The position numbers and the translations under genes are program-made. A stretch of 56,120 bases of DNA, taken from NCBI RefSeq assembly GCF_011250555.1, contig NZ_JAANMZ010000030.1:1-56120 (forward strand). Reading direction: 5' to 3'. How positions within the stretch are numbered: the stretch's first letter is position 1; each line of letters starts with the position of its first letter. This DNA comes from Bacillus sp. MM2020_4 (lineage in GTDB: Bacteria; Bacillota; Bacilli; Bacillales; Cytobacillaceae). The notes below the pieces were generated by a model. The model was given only the letters and a program-made list of their open reading frames with translations, searched no databases and was not told the origin of the DNA. Below, piece after piece: positions 8,716 to 17,515 of this stretch.

Positions 8716-9489
8716 CTACACACCTAATTTCGCCTCAAGCGTGGAAAGGATTTTTTGAAAACTCTCTATATCCCAAGCTGCCCTCCCAATAAATAAGCCA
8801 TTAACATTTTCAAGTTTTATATATTCAAGGAAATTTTCTTGATTAACACTACCGCCATACAAGAGTGGAATAGTCAAGCCAACTTCCTCAAACAGCTTTA
8901 CCAAGGTACTCCGAAGAAAATGATGGATGCCTGCAACGTAAGCAGCCTCAGCCGGAACCCCCTGATCTCCTATTGCCCAGACAGGTTCATAAGCAATTAG
9001 AATCTCCTTCGCCATTTCCTTTGATAGGCCCTGTAAGCAAACTTTAAGCTGTGCCGCCAATGTTTCCTTCGAAATCAGCTGCTCCTTTTGATCCAAGTTT
9101 TCACCAATACAAATCAGTGGTTTAATAGAATATTTTAAGGCAGCATGGACTTTTTTATTAATGGCCACGTCCGTTTCATTAAAATATTGCCTGCGTTCCG
9201 AATGACCCAACTCAATCAAATCAATGCCAATTTCAGCTAACATCCGTGGGGAAATCTCACCCGTATAAGCGCCGCTATCTTCCCAGTGCATGTTTTGTGC
9301 CCCTAAATACATGTCGGTTTCCTTCGTTAGCTCCTTAATCGGAACAAGGGCGGTGTGGGAAGGAATGATAAATAATTGAATAGAAGAGGGAATCGCTTCT
9401 GAAATGGACCGCAGCTCTTTTGTGAACGCGACTCCTTCTGCGATTGTCTTTGTCATCTTCCAATTGGTCCCGATCCAAATCTTGTTCAT
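8716..9489 (-). CDS. Triosephosphate isomerase-like protein, probable tetrulose/triose-phosphate isomerase
   Basis: A 257-residue TIM-barrel enzyme with all canonical triosephosphate isomerase residues: N9 and K11 in GTNWKM, electrophile H96 in ELGHSERR and base E168 in AYEPVWAIG. Loop 6, which closes on the phosphate, reads GDQGVPA instead of the usual TGKxAT/S. That hints at a specialised paralogue such as the erythrulose-1-phosphate isomerases (EryH/LerI) rather than the housekeeping glycolytic enzyme. The start at 9489 was chosen for its AAAGAGGATG ribosome binding site and fit to the family; the frame extends 13 codons further. It is the last gene of a minus-strand run with DhaK/DhaL-type kinase genes, which supports a role on a keto-sugar phosphate. 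Confidence 0.82.
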   Translation of the reverse strand: MNKIWIGTNWKMTKTIAEGVAFTKELRSISEAIPSSIQLFIIPSHTALVPIKELTKETDMYLGAQNMHWEDSGAYTGEISPRMLAEIGIDLIELGHSERRQYFNETDVAINKKVHAALKYSIKPLICIGENLDQKEQLISKETLAAQLKVCLQGLSKEMAKEILIAYEPVWAIGDQGVPAEAAYVAGIHHFLRSTLVKLFEEVGLTIPLLYGGSVNQENFLEYIKLENVNGLFIGRAAWDIESFQKILSTLEAKLGV

Positions 9490-9529
9490 ATCAGCATCCT
9501 CTTTCATCCGTTCTCCTAGTAACCTCACA

Positions 9530-10429
9530 TTATCTACTAGCTACTAAACCCAATGCTTTTTCTAAAATCGACCGTACCGTTTTTTCATTCGCTTGGTAAT
9601 TGTCTTTATCCGTTCCTCGCACTTCTACAGCCACCCGTAAACCATGCTCAGACCTAAGACTGAGTTCATCAGCCTTTCGTAATATATCGCTTATCTTCTC
9701 AATCGTTAAGAAACCAGGCTCTCCAATTGGCATATGGAAATCCCCATATAAATTACTATTTGGATCAACCACTGCATTGGAAAAATGAATCTGGTGAATC
9801 TCGGCTTTAGCTAGCTCTAACGCCTCGGCAATGCCTTCCTTATTTAATGCAGCATGCGCAGTATCAAAGGCTAAACCGATGTTATCGTGTTTTTCAGCCA
9901 CCCGTGAAAGTAATTCGACCGTATCTTTCATTGGCCCAATCAGACGTTTTTTATGGGCAAAGCGATCAAGATGTTCGACTAAAACATTCATCTGATATTT
10001 AGCGGCTTCTTCACAAATATCACACAAGGCATGGTAAAAACCTTCCATTGCCTCTAGTCGCCGTTCCGGGCCAGGGTCTGGTCCAGGGACAAAGGCTATA
10101 TTGCTCGCCCCACATTCTGCAGCTAAATAGATGTTTTCCTTGATCTGGCGAACGGATTCTGAGCGAAGTTGCGAATCAACTGACGAAACATCAAGTTTGT
10201 TTTTATCTATTAAAAAGGTTAACCATTGTGTTAGGTGAAAATGGTATTGTTCCTTTAAAGCCAAGATGCGTTTGCGCTCCTGTTGATCTTGCCCATCGGC
10301 AATTTCAAACGAACGATAGAATCCGTCAGCTGCCATTTTTTCAAGTAATTTGACCGTAAAACCTTGTTCATGATGAACAGGAAAATAGATTTCAGGTACA
10401 AGTAGGGAAGGAATAAACTGTGTACTCAT
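9530..10429 (-). CDS. TIM-barrel sugar (phosphate) isomerase/epimerase, paralogue A
   Basis: A 299-residue protein of the AP-endonuclease-2/xylose-isomerase-like TIM-barrel family. Metal-binding-type positions can be seen as E in VLVEHLDR, D and H in AFDTAHAALN, H in IHQIHFSNAV and E in VAVEVRG. The start at 10429 follows AAAGGAGA and gives exactly the length of the paralogue at 15789-16688, with which it shares well over half its residues, including FYRSFEI.DG, RKRIL, QWLTFL and YLAAECG. The position between an aldolase and a TIM-like isomerase suggests isomerisation or epimerisation of a pathway sugar. The exact substrate is unknown. It starts 85 bases after the aldolase gene. Confidence 0.75.
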   Translation of the reverse strand: MSTQFIPSLLVPEIYFPVHHEQGFTVKLLEKMAADGFYRSFEIADGQDQQERKRILALKEQYHFHLTQWLTFLIDKNKLDVSSVDSQLRSESVRQIKENIYLAAECGASNIAFVPGPDPGPERRLEAMEGFYHALCDICEEAAKYQMNVLVEHLDRFAHKKRLIGPMKDTVELLSRVAEKHDNIGLAFDTAHAALNKEGIAEALELAKAEIHQIHFSNAVVDPNSNLYGDFHMPIGEPGFLTIEKISDILRKADELSLRSEHGLRVAVEVRGTDKDNYQANEKTVRSILEKALGLVASR

Positions 10430-10514
10430 TCTACATTTCTCCTTTACTGATTGATTCAATTACTTCTTCCTGGGCAGGTCTTAATCAGCTACCACCAACC
10501 ATGCGGCCTGAACC

Positions 10515-11327
10515 TTAAGCTTCGAGTAGTGCAAGGCTATTTTGATAGCATTGATAGGCCTCTTCCGCTGTCCCGTTGCGGTGGATGATGGTATTTAACC
10601 CAGCAACGACACCAATGGGATTTTCGTCAAGTGTAATATTCCGACCAACAGCCACACCCTTGGCCCCCACATCCATGCAATGCTTCACATATGTAAAGTA
10701 GTCCAGAATGGTATCCGTTTTTGGCCCTCCTAACACGAGGACAGGACGTTTGGCCGCTTCAATGATTCTTCGATCTTCTGGTTCTCCGGTTAATCTTGTT
10801 TTAATAATATCTGCGCCTAGCTCTGTCCCAATCCTTGCAGCCATAGCAATCGTTTCGATTTGATTCGATTCCGGACTTGTCACATGGTAGCTATACGGCA
10901 GGGTTTCACACATATACGGAACATTCCAGTGATCTGCTGCCTTGGCAAGATTCCAAGCTATTTTGTGTGAGGCTGCTTCATCAGCTGCTCCAGGGAAAGT
11001 CATCGAAATCACACTATCCGCCCCAAGCTTTAACGCATCTTCAACCGAGAGAAGCTCTGTTGTTTGAGGAATCCTTGCATCGTATACACTGGTAGATATG
11101 TCAGCACGCACCACTAAACCCACGCCGGCAAATGCCTCTGCATACAGTTTCGCCATCCCATAGGTAACAATCACAGCATCAAGTCCGTTTTCAATCAGCT
11201 GTGGCATACTAGCCATGGTTCGATCAATACCCGCTGTTTTGCTAGAAAAATAGTATCCATCCAGCGCCAGTATAATCGATTTTCCATCATTTGAAAAAAG
11301 GTGTGACAGTCTTCGTGCTTTGGACAT
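10515..11327 (-). CDS. Class I aldolase, DeoC/LsrF/FbaB family
   Basis: A 270-residue TIM-barrel aldolase of the archaeal-type class I FBP aldolase/LsrF group. Schiff-base lysine K176 lies in GADIIKTRLTG. The N-terminal ALDGYYFSS corresponds to the ALDHG region of the family, and GGPKTD and GVAVGRN form the phosphate-binding segments near the C-terminus. Members cleave or condense phosphorylated ketoses, for example dihydroxyacetone phosphate with an aldehyde. With a class II bisphosphatase nearby (18420), a condensation of DHAP with a C3 or C4 aldose phosphate is plausible; this is inference. A GAGGGGG ribosome binding site precedes the ATG. A hairpin separates it from the upstream gene, so it may have its own promoter. 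Confidence 0.75.
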   Translation of the reverse strand: MSKARRLSHLFSNDGKSIILALDGYYFSSKTAGIDRTMASMPQLIENGLDAVIVTYGMAKLYAEAFAGVGLVVRADISTSVYDARIPQTTELLSVEDALKLGADSVISMTFPGAADEAASHKIAWNLAKAADHWNVPYMCETLPYSYHVTSPESNQIETIAMAARIGTELGADIIKTRLTGEPEDRRIIEAAKRPVLVLGGPKTDTILDYFTYVKHCMDVGAKGVAVGRNITLDENPIGVVAGLNTIIHRNGTAEEAYQCYQNSLALLEA

Positions 11328-11366
11328 AACAGCCCCCTCTTTCCTGTTAAATTAGCAAAATCTTGT

Positions 11367-11396
11367 AAAAAAGATCCCACGGTGGAGATCTTTTTT
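11367..11396. terminator. Bidirectional hairpin between two aldolase genes
   Basis: AAAAAAGATC and GATCTTTTTT form a perfect 10-base inverted repeat around a 10-base centre. It has U-runs on both strands, so it can terminate either way. On the minus strand it lies between the DapA-like gene and the LsrF-like gene, splitting the run into two expression levels. Confidence 0.65.
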
Positions 11397-11403
11397 TTAA
11401 ACA

Positions 11404-12327
11404 TTATTGAACTGGTTCACTTTCTAACAAGTCCGCCTGAACGAGAATCTTTTTAAGCTCCTCGATTTTTTCAGTACATAACGAACGAGCCGGTGCAAGA
11501 ACATGTGTCGAAATATCCAATCCTGTTAATTTCATCGCCTCTTTTACCACACTAACAAACGGTGAATCGAGTTTGTACATGGTTGGCAAGATCGCCATGC
11601 GTTGATGAAAAGCCACAGCCTCATCGATACGGTTCTCTCTGTATGCTTTGTAAACACCAAGCGCTAGTTGTGGGGCAAAATTAATGGAAGCACTAATCGC
11701 GCCATCCCCGCCAAGTGTCAAGGTTTGGAAGAAATGATCATCAAAACCAGAGAACACAGCAAAATCTGGATGCTTTCCTTTAACGGTTAAAATCATATCG
11801 CGAATATGTGCCACACTTTCAACCGTTTCCTTAATTCCGACGATATTTTCATGTGCATCAACCAATTTAAGAACGAATTCCGGACTCAAATCCTGTCCTG
11901 ACATGGTAGGGAAATTGTAAAGTAAAATCGGTACGTGAACGGAGTTGGCAATCTCACTGTAATGAGCAAATAAATTTTCCTCTGTCAACGACCAATAGTA
12001 TGGATTGATGATGACAACCGCATCGGCACCTACCGATTCCGCATGTTGACTAAGAAGAACAACTTCACGCGTACTCGTGCTTCCCGTCCCAATCAGGACT
12101 GGCACCCTGCCGCCCACATATTCCGTCGTAAACAAAGCTACTTCCTTTCGTTCTTCCACAGACATTTGCGAGAACTCGCCACCTGTTCCCAGAAAGAACA
12201 ATCCATCCACACCCGAATCAATTAAAAAATCAATAACAGTTGCCATTCCTTTTTTATCAAGGCCACCTTGTTCGTCAAAAATGATCGATACCGGGGGGAT
12301 AACCCCTTGAAGTTTTTTGGTTGTCAT
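11404..12327 (-). CDS. DapA/NanA-family aldolase, YagE/YjhH-like 2-keto-3-deoxy-acid aldolase
   Basis: A 307-residue pyruvate-dependent class I aldolase or lyase. The Schiff-base lysine is K166 in VGIKETV and the catalytic tyrosine is Y137 in LLYNFPTMSG. GTGGEF (47-52) is the usual carboxylate-binding loop. NFP..SGQDL resembles the E. coli YagE/YjhH keto-deoxy-sugar-acid aldolases more than true dihydrodipicolinate synthase, which would also be expected among lysine genes. Its likely role is releasing pyruvate and an aldehyde from a 2-keto-3-deoxy sugar acid in the cytoplasm. AGGAGG lies 6 bases before the ATG. An MFS permease of the sugar-acid type nearby fits that idea. Confidence 0.78.
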   Translation of the reverse strand: MTTKKLQGVIPPVSIIFDEQGGLDKKGMATVIDFLIDSGVDGLFFLGTGGEFSQMSVEERKEVALFTTEYVGGRVPVLIGTGSTSTREVVLLSQHAESVGADAVVIINPYYWSLTEENLFAHYSEIANSVHVPILLYNFPTMSGQDLSPEFVLKLVDAHENIVGIKETVESVAHIRDMILTVKGKHPDFAVFSGFDDHFFQTLTLGGDGAISASINFAPQLALGVYKAYRENRIDEAVAFHQRMAILPTMYKLDSPFVSVVKEAMKLTGLDISTHVLAPARSLCTEKIEELKKILVQADLLESEPVQ

Positions 12328-12417
12328 CCTATTTCCTCCTGTTCCTCGCTAAGTTTTACTCCATTTGCTTCATTCGGTGATGGGCATGGGTTTCGATTGA
12401 TCAATGATACTCCAGCT

Positions 12418-13086
12418 TTAGTGTTGAGCAGCGGCTTTCTCGACCCATTCTCTCATTGATTTAAACATAATCCAGACCGTCGTTGCCCCGGCATCTTGAT
12501 GACCGATCGCTCGTTCGCCAAGCGACTTCGCCCTGCCAAACTTGGCAACATATTCCTTTGATTTTTCTACACCGTCTGCTGCACATTTCTCAGCCACAAC
12601 AAGTCCTTCTAGTAAACTATGATTGGCTTCGATACTTTGTTTGATCCCCGCGGCTGCAGGTTCAAGTGCATCGATCATCGTTTTATCGCCTAATTCAGCC
12701 TTCCCACGTTCCTTAATCGACTTCACTGCCCCTTCAAGAATTTGTCCTAATAATGGCAGGGTCAAATCCTCCTGTGGGTTGAGACCTTTCACGCCACCAG
12801 TAAACAATGTACCGAAAATAACACCGGATGCTCCGCCCATGTTCGCAATCATCGACATCCCAATGGTTTTAAAAACGTCATTGATGGTGGTAAATTCTTT
12901 TTTGTTTAAGTTTTCTTCTGCCTTTTTAAACCCAACAGACATGCCGATTCCATGGTCTCCATCGCCGATAGCGCTATCAATTTTGGTTAAAAACGGCTTG
13001 TTCTCGATAACTTGCTCTCCCACATACAGGAACATTTCTTTCACCTGTTCGGCATTTAGCTTGACTTCATAGGTACTATTTGACAT
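12418..13086 (-). CDS. dhaL: Dihydroxyacetone kinase-type phosphotransferase subunit DhaL
   Basis: ADP/ATP-binding subunit of a DAK-family ketose kinase, 222 residues of the all-helical DhaL fold. The magnesium-binding aspartates D37, D42 and D44 lie in DSAIGDGDHG. GGASGVIFGTLF and GHQDAGATT are the other conserved nucleotide-barrel motifs. The start at 13086 follows GGAGG and overlaps the dhaK end by 11 bases, so the two are translationally coupled. No dhaM phosphoryl donor gene is in the window. The phosphate must therefore come from ATP or from a DhaM encoded elsewhere. In some bacteria, DAK-family enzymes of this type act on erythrulose rather than dihydroxyacetone. Confidence 0.87.
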   Translation of the reverse strand: MSNSTYEVKLNAEQVKEMFLYVGEQVIENKPFLTKIDSAIGDGDHGIGMSVGFKKAEENLNKKEFTTINDVFKTIGMSMIANMGGASGVIFGTLFTGGVKGLNPQEDLTLPLLGQILEGAVKSIKERGKAELGDKTMIDALEPAAAGIKQSIEANHSLLEGLVVAEKCAADGVEKSKEYVAKFGRAKSLGERAIGHQDAGATTVWIMFKSMREWVEKAAAQH

Positions 13087-14107
13087 AAATGCTGCCTCCG
13101 ATACTAGTTGATGACAATCCCTTTTTGTAATACGGTGAATCAGCTGGTGCATTATATAAATCCTTTAATTCATCATCTAACTTTAGGAACGTGATAGAGA
13201 ATCCAGCCATTTCCTGTGTCGTACAATAGCTATTAACATCCATGTCATATGCTTTAATCCCTTTTTCCTCTAACATTTGCGCCACTCTGCGGTTTACAAT
13301 TAATAGCTCCATTAAAGTCGTTGAGCCAAGGCCATTGACTAATACAGCCACTTCATCGCCGGACTCAATATGGCTTTCAGCAAGCAATGTTTCCATCAAC
13401 TTATCTGTCAACACATCGGCAGACATCATTTTTGTGCGTTCCATTCCTGGTTCTCCATGGATGCCCATGCCAATCTCAATTTCATCATCACCAAGTGTGT
13501 ACGGCAGCTCTGTTGCACCAGGGATGGACCCAGGAGCTAAGGCAACACCAATCGAGAAAGTATGATCATTCGCTTTCTGGGTCACCTGGGTAACTTCTTC
13601 TAAAGACAGCCCTCTTTCTGCCGCGGCACCCGCAATCTTGACGACAAAAATGTCTCCGGCAATCCCTCTGCGATCTCCTTTTCGTTCAACAGGGGCTGAT
13701 GCTACATCATCCGTAACGAGGACTGTACTAGTCTGAATATCTTCCATTTCTAGTAGTTCTTCTGCCATGCCGAAGTTTAATATATCACCGGAATAATTTC
13801 CGTAGATAAAGAGAACACCTTTACCAGAGTCAACAGCTTTCGCCACTTCAAACACATTTGTTGGTGGCGGAGCCGCAAAAACATTCCCCAATGTGACGCC
13901 ATCAGCGAGTCCTTCACCGATTAACCCCAAAAACAATGGTTCATGGCCACTGCCGCCTCCTGTAACGATCGCTACTTTATCTTTACGATTTCGACGAATG
14001 AGTCCGTTTACATTTTCAACTTTTTGATATGTACGTTTATATGCTGCCAAGAAACCTTCAATGGTTTCTTCAACTACGCATTCAGGTTGGTTGATAATTT
14101 TCTTCAA
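13076..14107 (-). CDS. dhaK: Dihydroxyacetone kinase-type substrate-binding subunit DhaK
   Basis: A 343-residue subunit that binds the keto-sugar covalently. The hemiaminal-forming histidine is H217 in GMGIHGEPG. H55 in GGGSGHEP and D108 in NYSGD complete the active site seen in the E. coli protein. It is the first gene of the minus-strand run dhaK-dhaL-DapA-like, with its promoter in 14108-14270. The substrate could be dihydroxyacetone or a tetrulose. The TIM-like and RpiB-like isomerases in the same island favour erythrulose, in the manner of LerK-LerI-DerI in mycobacteria. Sequence alone does not decide this. Confidence 0.88.
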   Translation of the reverse strand: MKKIINQPECVVEETIEGFLAAYKRTYQKVENVNGLIRRNRKDKVAIVTGGGSGHEPLFLGLIGEGLADGVTLGNVFAAPPPTNVFEVAKAVDSGKGVLFIYGNYSGDILNFGMAEELLEMEDIQTSTVLVTDDVASAPVERKGDRRGIAGDIFVVKIAGAAAERGLSLEEVTQVTQKANDHTFSIGVALAPGSIPGATELPYTLGDDEIEIGMGIHGEPGMERTKMMSADVLTDKLMETLLAESHIESGDEVAVLVNGLGSTTLMELLIVNRRVAQMLEEKGIKAYDMDVNSYCTTQEMAGFSITFLKLDDELKDLYNAPADSPYYKKGLSSTSIGGSIYVK

Positions 14108-14274
14108 AGTAAACTCCCCTTTCCATAAAAGGAAAAACTTGTATTTTCATTTGCTTGTGTTTGTTGTTATTTACTATCATAAACTTCTATTTTAATTGTG
14201 TCAATTTTCATATTATTGTTATTAGGTCAAATTTTCTGCGTTATTTCGACAAAATTCATCATCATCATTTTTAA

Positions 14275-14322
14275 AAAAAGGGGTAAACAAAACAAGAAGG
14301 CTACATACTAGCAGCCCTCTTG
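14275..14322 (-). terminator. Terminator after the MFS gene
   Basis: Minus strand CAAGAGGGCT pairs with AGCCTTCTTG (one G-U) around a 10-base loop, then TTTTGTTTACCCCTTTTTTT. It lies 14 bases after the permease stop, so dhaK downstream must have its own promoter. Confidence 0.75.
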
Positions 14323-14335
14323 TCCATTCTAAAGA

Positions 14336-15652
14336 CTATGCTTTCGCTGGTTTAATTGGTTCTTTCACAATAAACCAATAGAAGAAGGCTGCAAAACCAG
14401 CGATAATCCCACCAGAAATAAAGGCGATTGAATAAGAACCTGTTGTATCTAAAATGATACCCGTTACCAATGGGGCAAATGCGCCGCCAAAGTAACCACC
14501 GAAGTTTTGGATCGCACCAACAGATCCAACCATAGCAGGGGGTGCTACATCACCAGCCAATGCCCACGCACTGCCCGTAATGGCAGAAACGACAGCAAGT
14601 GCTAACGTCATCAAGGTAATCGTGATCGCTAATCCATGGACAAATGGAAGCATAATGACAAATGCAGCAGCAAGAATCGCACTGATGGCAATCAGACCGC
14701 GTTTCGCGTTAATCGGGGAACAAATCCCTTTATCCGCTAGCACCTTTGTGATGTATCCTCCGCCTAAATTGCCGGCAATCCCACCAATATAGGGAACAGC
14801 TGCATAAAAACCAAGTTCTTTAAAAGAAATATCTTGTGTGTTTAATAGATATAATGGTAAGAAGGTAAGGAAAATATTCCAGATCCAAATGGTACAGAAG
14901 AAGCCAAGAATCATTCCCCAAACACTTCTATACTTAAATAGTTCTTTCCATTTAATATTGGTCGATTCAACGGTATCGTTGCTTGCGCCGCCTTGGGCTT
15001 TGATATAATCATATTCCTCTTTGGAAAGGAGCTTACTTTGATCAGGTGATTTGTAGAATTTCATAAATAAAAGGATAAAGATAATACCAATACCACCGGT
15101 AATGAAGAATAGAGCACGCCAGCCAAACGCTACTTGAATCGCAACTAGAATAGGTGGTGCAATGGCAGGACCCACTTTTGAGGACGCATCCCAGAACCCT
15201 GTTGCTAATCCACGTTCACTCTTAGGAAACCACTGTGCAGTAATTTTAGCATTAGAAGGCATACATGGCGCTTCCCCGACTCCTAGCAAGAACCTCGCTC
15301 CAACTAAGGTAAGTAGCTTGTTACATGCGCCAGTTAAGGCGGTTGCAACACTCCACCAAAGAACCGCAATCGAATAAACCCGCTTCGCTCCAAATTTATC
15401 AATGAGCCAGCCCGAAGGAAGCTGCATGCACGCATAGGTCCAAGAAAAGATCGTTCCTAAAAGGCCGATATGCGTCATATTTAAATCTAATTCTTTAATC
15501 ATAGCTGGAGCCGCAATCGATAGATTCGTTCGGTCTAGGTAGTTAATGATCCCACCGATTAATAGCCAAATAACCACCGTCCAACGAAATTTCTTATTCG
15601 TTTTTGCTGACTTGGCCGGAAAATCCGTCTGAAGCGCCTGTTCTGTTTTCAT
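14336..15652 (-). CDS. MFS transporter, anion:cation symporter (sugar-acid) family
   Basis: A 438-residue major facilitator protein with about 12 membrane helices. The first helix segment GGIINYLDRTNLSIAAPA, the loop GWLIDKFGAKRV and the motif GVGEAPCMPSNAK are characteristic of the ACS family (GudP, ExuT, DgoT type). These import hexuronates, aldarates or aldonates with protons. The start at 15652 follows GAGGAGG. It sits between the kinase genes and two TIM-barrel genes and has its own promoter with a near-consensus cre box, plus its own terminator. It probably brings in the acid or ketose degraded by the island; the substrate is unknown. Confidence 0.85.
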   Translation of the reverse strand: MKTEQALQTDFPAKSAKTNKKFRWTVVIWLLIGGIINYLDRTNLSIAAPAMIKELDLNMTHIGLLGTIFSWTYACMQLPSGWLIDKFGAKRVYSIAVLWWSVATALTGACNKLLTLVGARFLLGVGEAPCMPSNAKITAQWFPKSERGLATGFWDASSKVGPAIAPPILVAIQVAFGWRALFFITGGIGIIFILLFMKFYKSPDQSKLLSKEEYDYIKAQGGASNDTVESTNIKWKELFKYRSVWGMILGFFCTIWIWNIFLTFLPLYLLNTQDISFKELGFYAAVPYIGGIAGNLGGGYITKVLADKGICSPINAKRGLIAISAILAAAFVIMLPFVHGLAITITLMTLALAVVSAITGSAWALAGDVAPPAMVGSVGAIQNFGGYFGGAFAPLVTGIILDTTGSYSIAFISGGIIAGFAAFFYWFIVKEPIKPAKA

Positions 15653-15697
15653 GTTTTTCCTCCTCATATACTCATTTTTTTCTACCTTAAATATCTA

Positions 15698-15711
15698 AGA
15701 TAGCGCTTTCA
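15698..15711 (-). promoter_or_regulatory. Near-consensus cre box before the MFS gene
   Basis: Minus strand TGAAAGCGCTATCT differs from the CcpA consensus TGWAANCGNTNWCA only at the last base. It is 46 bases upstream of the permease start codon, nearly the same spacing as the cre at 6380. It would place uptake under glucose repression. Confidence 0.65.
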
Positions 15712-15788
15712 CGGATGGTAAAAAAATCTATCCCATCTTACGTAGAAAGAAAAGGATAGTCATACTGCTTACCTTGGAAGACATAAGC

Positions 15789-16688
15789 TCAGATACTTCC
15801 GACAAGATTCATCGCACGTTCTAATGCGGCTCTAATGGTTCGCTCATTTGCAAAATAATCAATCCTGTCTCTCCCTTGCACTTCCACTGCAACAGGTAAG
15901 CCTTTTTCAGCCTGAATGCCAAGTTCATCTGCCTTTCGCAATATACGCGACATCTTTTCGACTGTTAAAAAGCCTGGCTCCCCTATTGGCATGTGGTTAT
16001 CCCCATATAAGGGGCTTTCAGGATCTAAGACGACATTCGCAAAATGAAGGCGATCCATTGTTGCTTTCGCTAAATCTAATGAGGTAAAAATATCCTCGCG
16101 ATTAAGTGCTACATGGGCTGTATCAAATACGAGACCAACATTTGAAAACTTTTCCTTCACCTTAGAAATGATCGGAACCGCTTCACTTGTGGGACCTAGT
16201 ACTCGTTTTTTGTGTACTTCGCGGTCCATCGCTTCAATCGATACATGCATATGAAACGTAGCTGCTTCCTCACAAATTTCACAAAGACTTTCATAAAATG
16301 CTTCGAGTCCCTGTTTGCGTAAATGGACGCCTGGGTCAGGACCCGGAACAAATGCAACAGTTGAAACGCCGCACTCCGCTGCCAAATATAAGCTTTCTTT
16401 AATCTGCTTGACGGTCTTTCCTCTTAAACTAGCATCTATCGCCGAAACATTTAGATCCGTCTTATACGTTAAAAAGGTTAACCACTGCAAGATCGATAAG
16501 TTATTTTGTTCCTTCGCACGTAAAATTCTTTTCCGATCCTCTTGATCATACCCATCACCGATTTCAAACGAACGGTAAAATCCTTGAGACCCCAAATTTT
16601 CTACTACACCAGCGGCGAACCCCTTTTCATCCTTCACCGGAAAAAACACTTCTGTAACGAGCAAGGATGGAATGATTCGGTTCCCCAT
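15789..16688 (-). CDS. TIM-barrel sugar (phosphate) isomerase/epimerase, paralogue B
   Basis: A 299-residue AP-endonuclease-2/xylose-isomerase-type TIM barrel, closely related along its whole length to the protein at 9530-10429. Shared stretches include AFVPGPDPG, CEICEEAA/CDICEEAA, HMPIGEPGFLT and RKADEL. The metal-type residues are conserved in IEAMDREVHKKR, VFDTAHVALN and VAVEVQG. Its ATG overlaps the stop codon of the upstream TIM-barrel gene by one base (TAATG) and follows GGAGTG. Two paralogues in one island suggest either two successive isomerisations or two substrates such as stereoisomers. No substrate can be assigned. Confidence 0.75.
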   Translation of the reverse strand: MGNRIIPSLLVTEVFFPVKDEKGFAAGVVENLGSQGFYRSFEIGDGYDQEDRKRILRAKEQNNLSILQWLTFLTYKTDLNVSAIDASLRGKTVKQIKESLYLAAECGVSTVAFVPGPDPGVHLRKQGLEAFYESLCEICEEAATFHMHVSIEAMDREVHKKRVLGPTSEAVPIISKVKEKFSNVGLVFDTAHVALNREDIFTSLDLAKATMDRLHFANVVLDPESPLYGDNHMPIGEPGFLTVEKMSRILRKADELGIQAEKGLPVAVEVQGRDRIDYFANERTIRAALERAMNLVGSI

Positions 16689-17515
16689 TATATTTTCACT
16701 CCGTTAACAATCGGCTTCAATTTCTCATCTACATATTTACTAATATCATAGATACATTGATCAGCATTTGTTTTGGTTTCTTCTGTTTCTTCTTCGACCA
16801 TAATCCAGCCATCATAACCATACTCAACTAACGACTGAACAATCGCAGGAAAATCAATATCTCCAGTTCCCATCTTCTTCCACTCGAAGTCTACCGAGCA
16901 ATCCTTAAAATGAACATGTTTGATAATTGGTAGGTACTTTTTAACCACTTCAACAGGATCCATCCCACCGGCTGCAATATGACCGACATCAGGTGTGTAA
17001 GCTACATACCGTGTATCTAATTCTTCAAAAAGAAGGGTATAATCACTTTCTGTTCTAAAATAGGAGGTTGCTGGAGAATGTGGGTGGAATACAGCAACAA
17101 CGCCATTTTCGACAGCACGTTTACTAACAGCATTCACGCAGCTAATAATCTCTCGTTGTCTTTTTACGAGATTGTCACGATTAGGTCCTACTCGTGCTGG
17201 TAAATTTAACTTTGCATTCGGGAAGTGCTTTAAATAGCTAATATAATAATCGGCACGTTGCTTTTCTTCTTCCGATTCTTTATCACTTTCCCAACTGAAT
17301 GGTAAAGTGATTGCCGCTAGCTCAAGATCCATGCGAGCAAGCTTCTCTTTTAGTTTTTGAGGTGCTGCATTATATTTCCCCAATAAGGCATACTGAACAT
17401 CAATCCCCTTGAATCCAGCTTCCTTAATCGTATCAAGCATATGATCTAAGCAATCGACTTTTTCATCATAATCAAGTACCCATGTCGATCCGTGACAACC
17501 AAATTTAATCGTCAT
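16688..17515 (-). CDS. TIM-barrel sugar isomerase/epimerase, IolE/IolH-like
   Basis: A 275-residue protein of the AP-endonuclease-2 family, clearly different from the two paralogues nearby. Metal-binding-type motifs are visible as H in AVFHPHSPA, D and H in YTPDVGHIAAGG, H in IKHVHFKD and E in GWIMVEEE. This pattern is typical of IolE/IolH and related ketose or inosose enzymes. The start at 17515 follows AAGGGGG; the longest frame begins 13 codons earlier through that site. It is the first gene of a minus-strand pair reading away from the divergent promoter region shared with rpiB. An isomerase or dehydratase role on an unphosphorylated sugar is a reasonable guess. Confidence 0.75.
   Translation of the reverse strand: MTIKFGCHGSTWVLDYDEKVDCLDHMLDTIKEAGFKGIDVQYALLGKYNAAPQKLKEKLARMDLELAAITLPFSWESDKESEEEKQRADYYISYLKHFPNAKLNLPARVGPNRDNLVKRQREIISCVNAVSKRAVENGVVAVFHPHSPATSYFRTESDYTLLFEELDTRYVAYTPDVGHIAAGGMDPVEVVKKYLPIIKHVHFKDCSVDFEWKKMGTGDIDFPAIVQSLVEYGYDGWIMVEEETEETKTNADQCIYDISKYVDEKLKPIVNGVKI

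Noticed and set aside
11404..12327. Annotation as lysine-pathway dihydrodipicolinate synthase (dapA)
   Set aside because: NFP..SGQDL and the sugar-catabolic neighbours fit the keto-deoxy-acid aldolase branch better; no lysine genes are nearby.
12623..13072. 149-codon plus-strand frame over dhaL
   Set aside because: Antisense shadow of dhaL, whose catalytic GDGDHG motif and operon position are clear.
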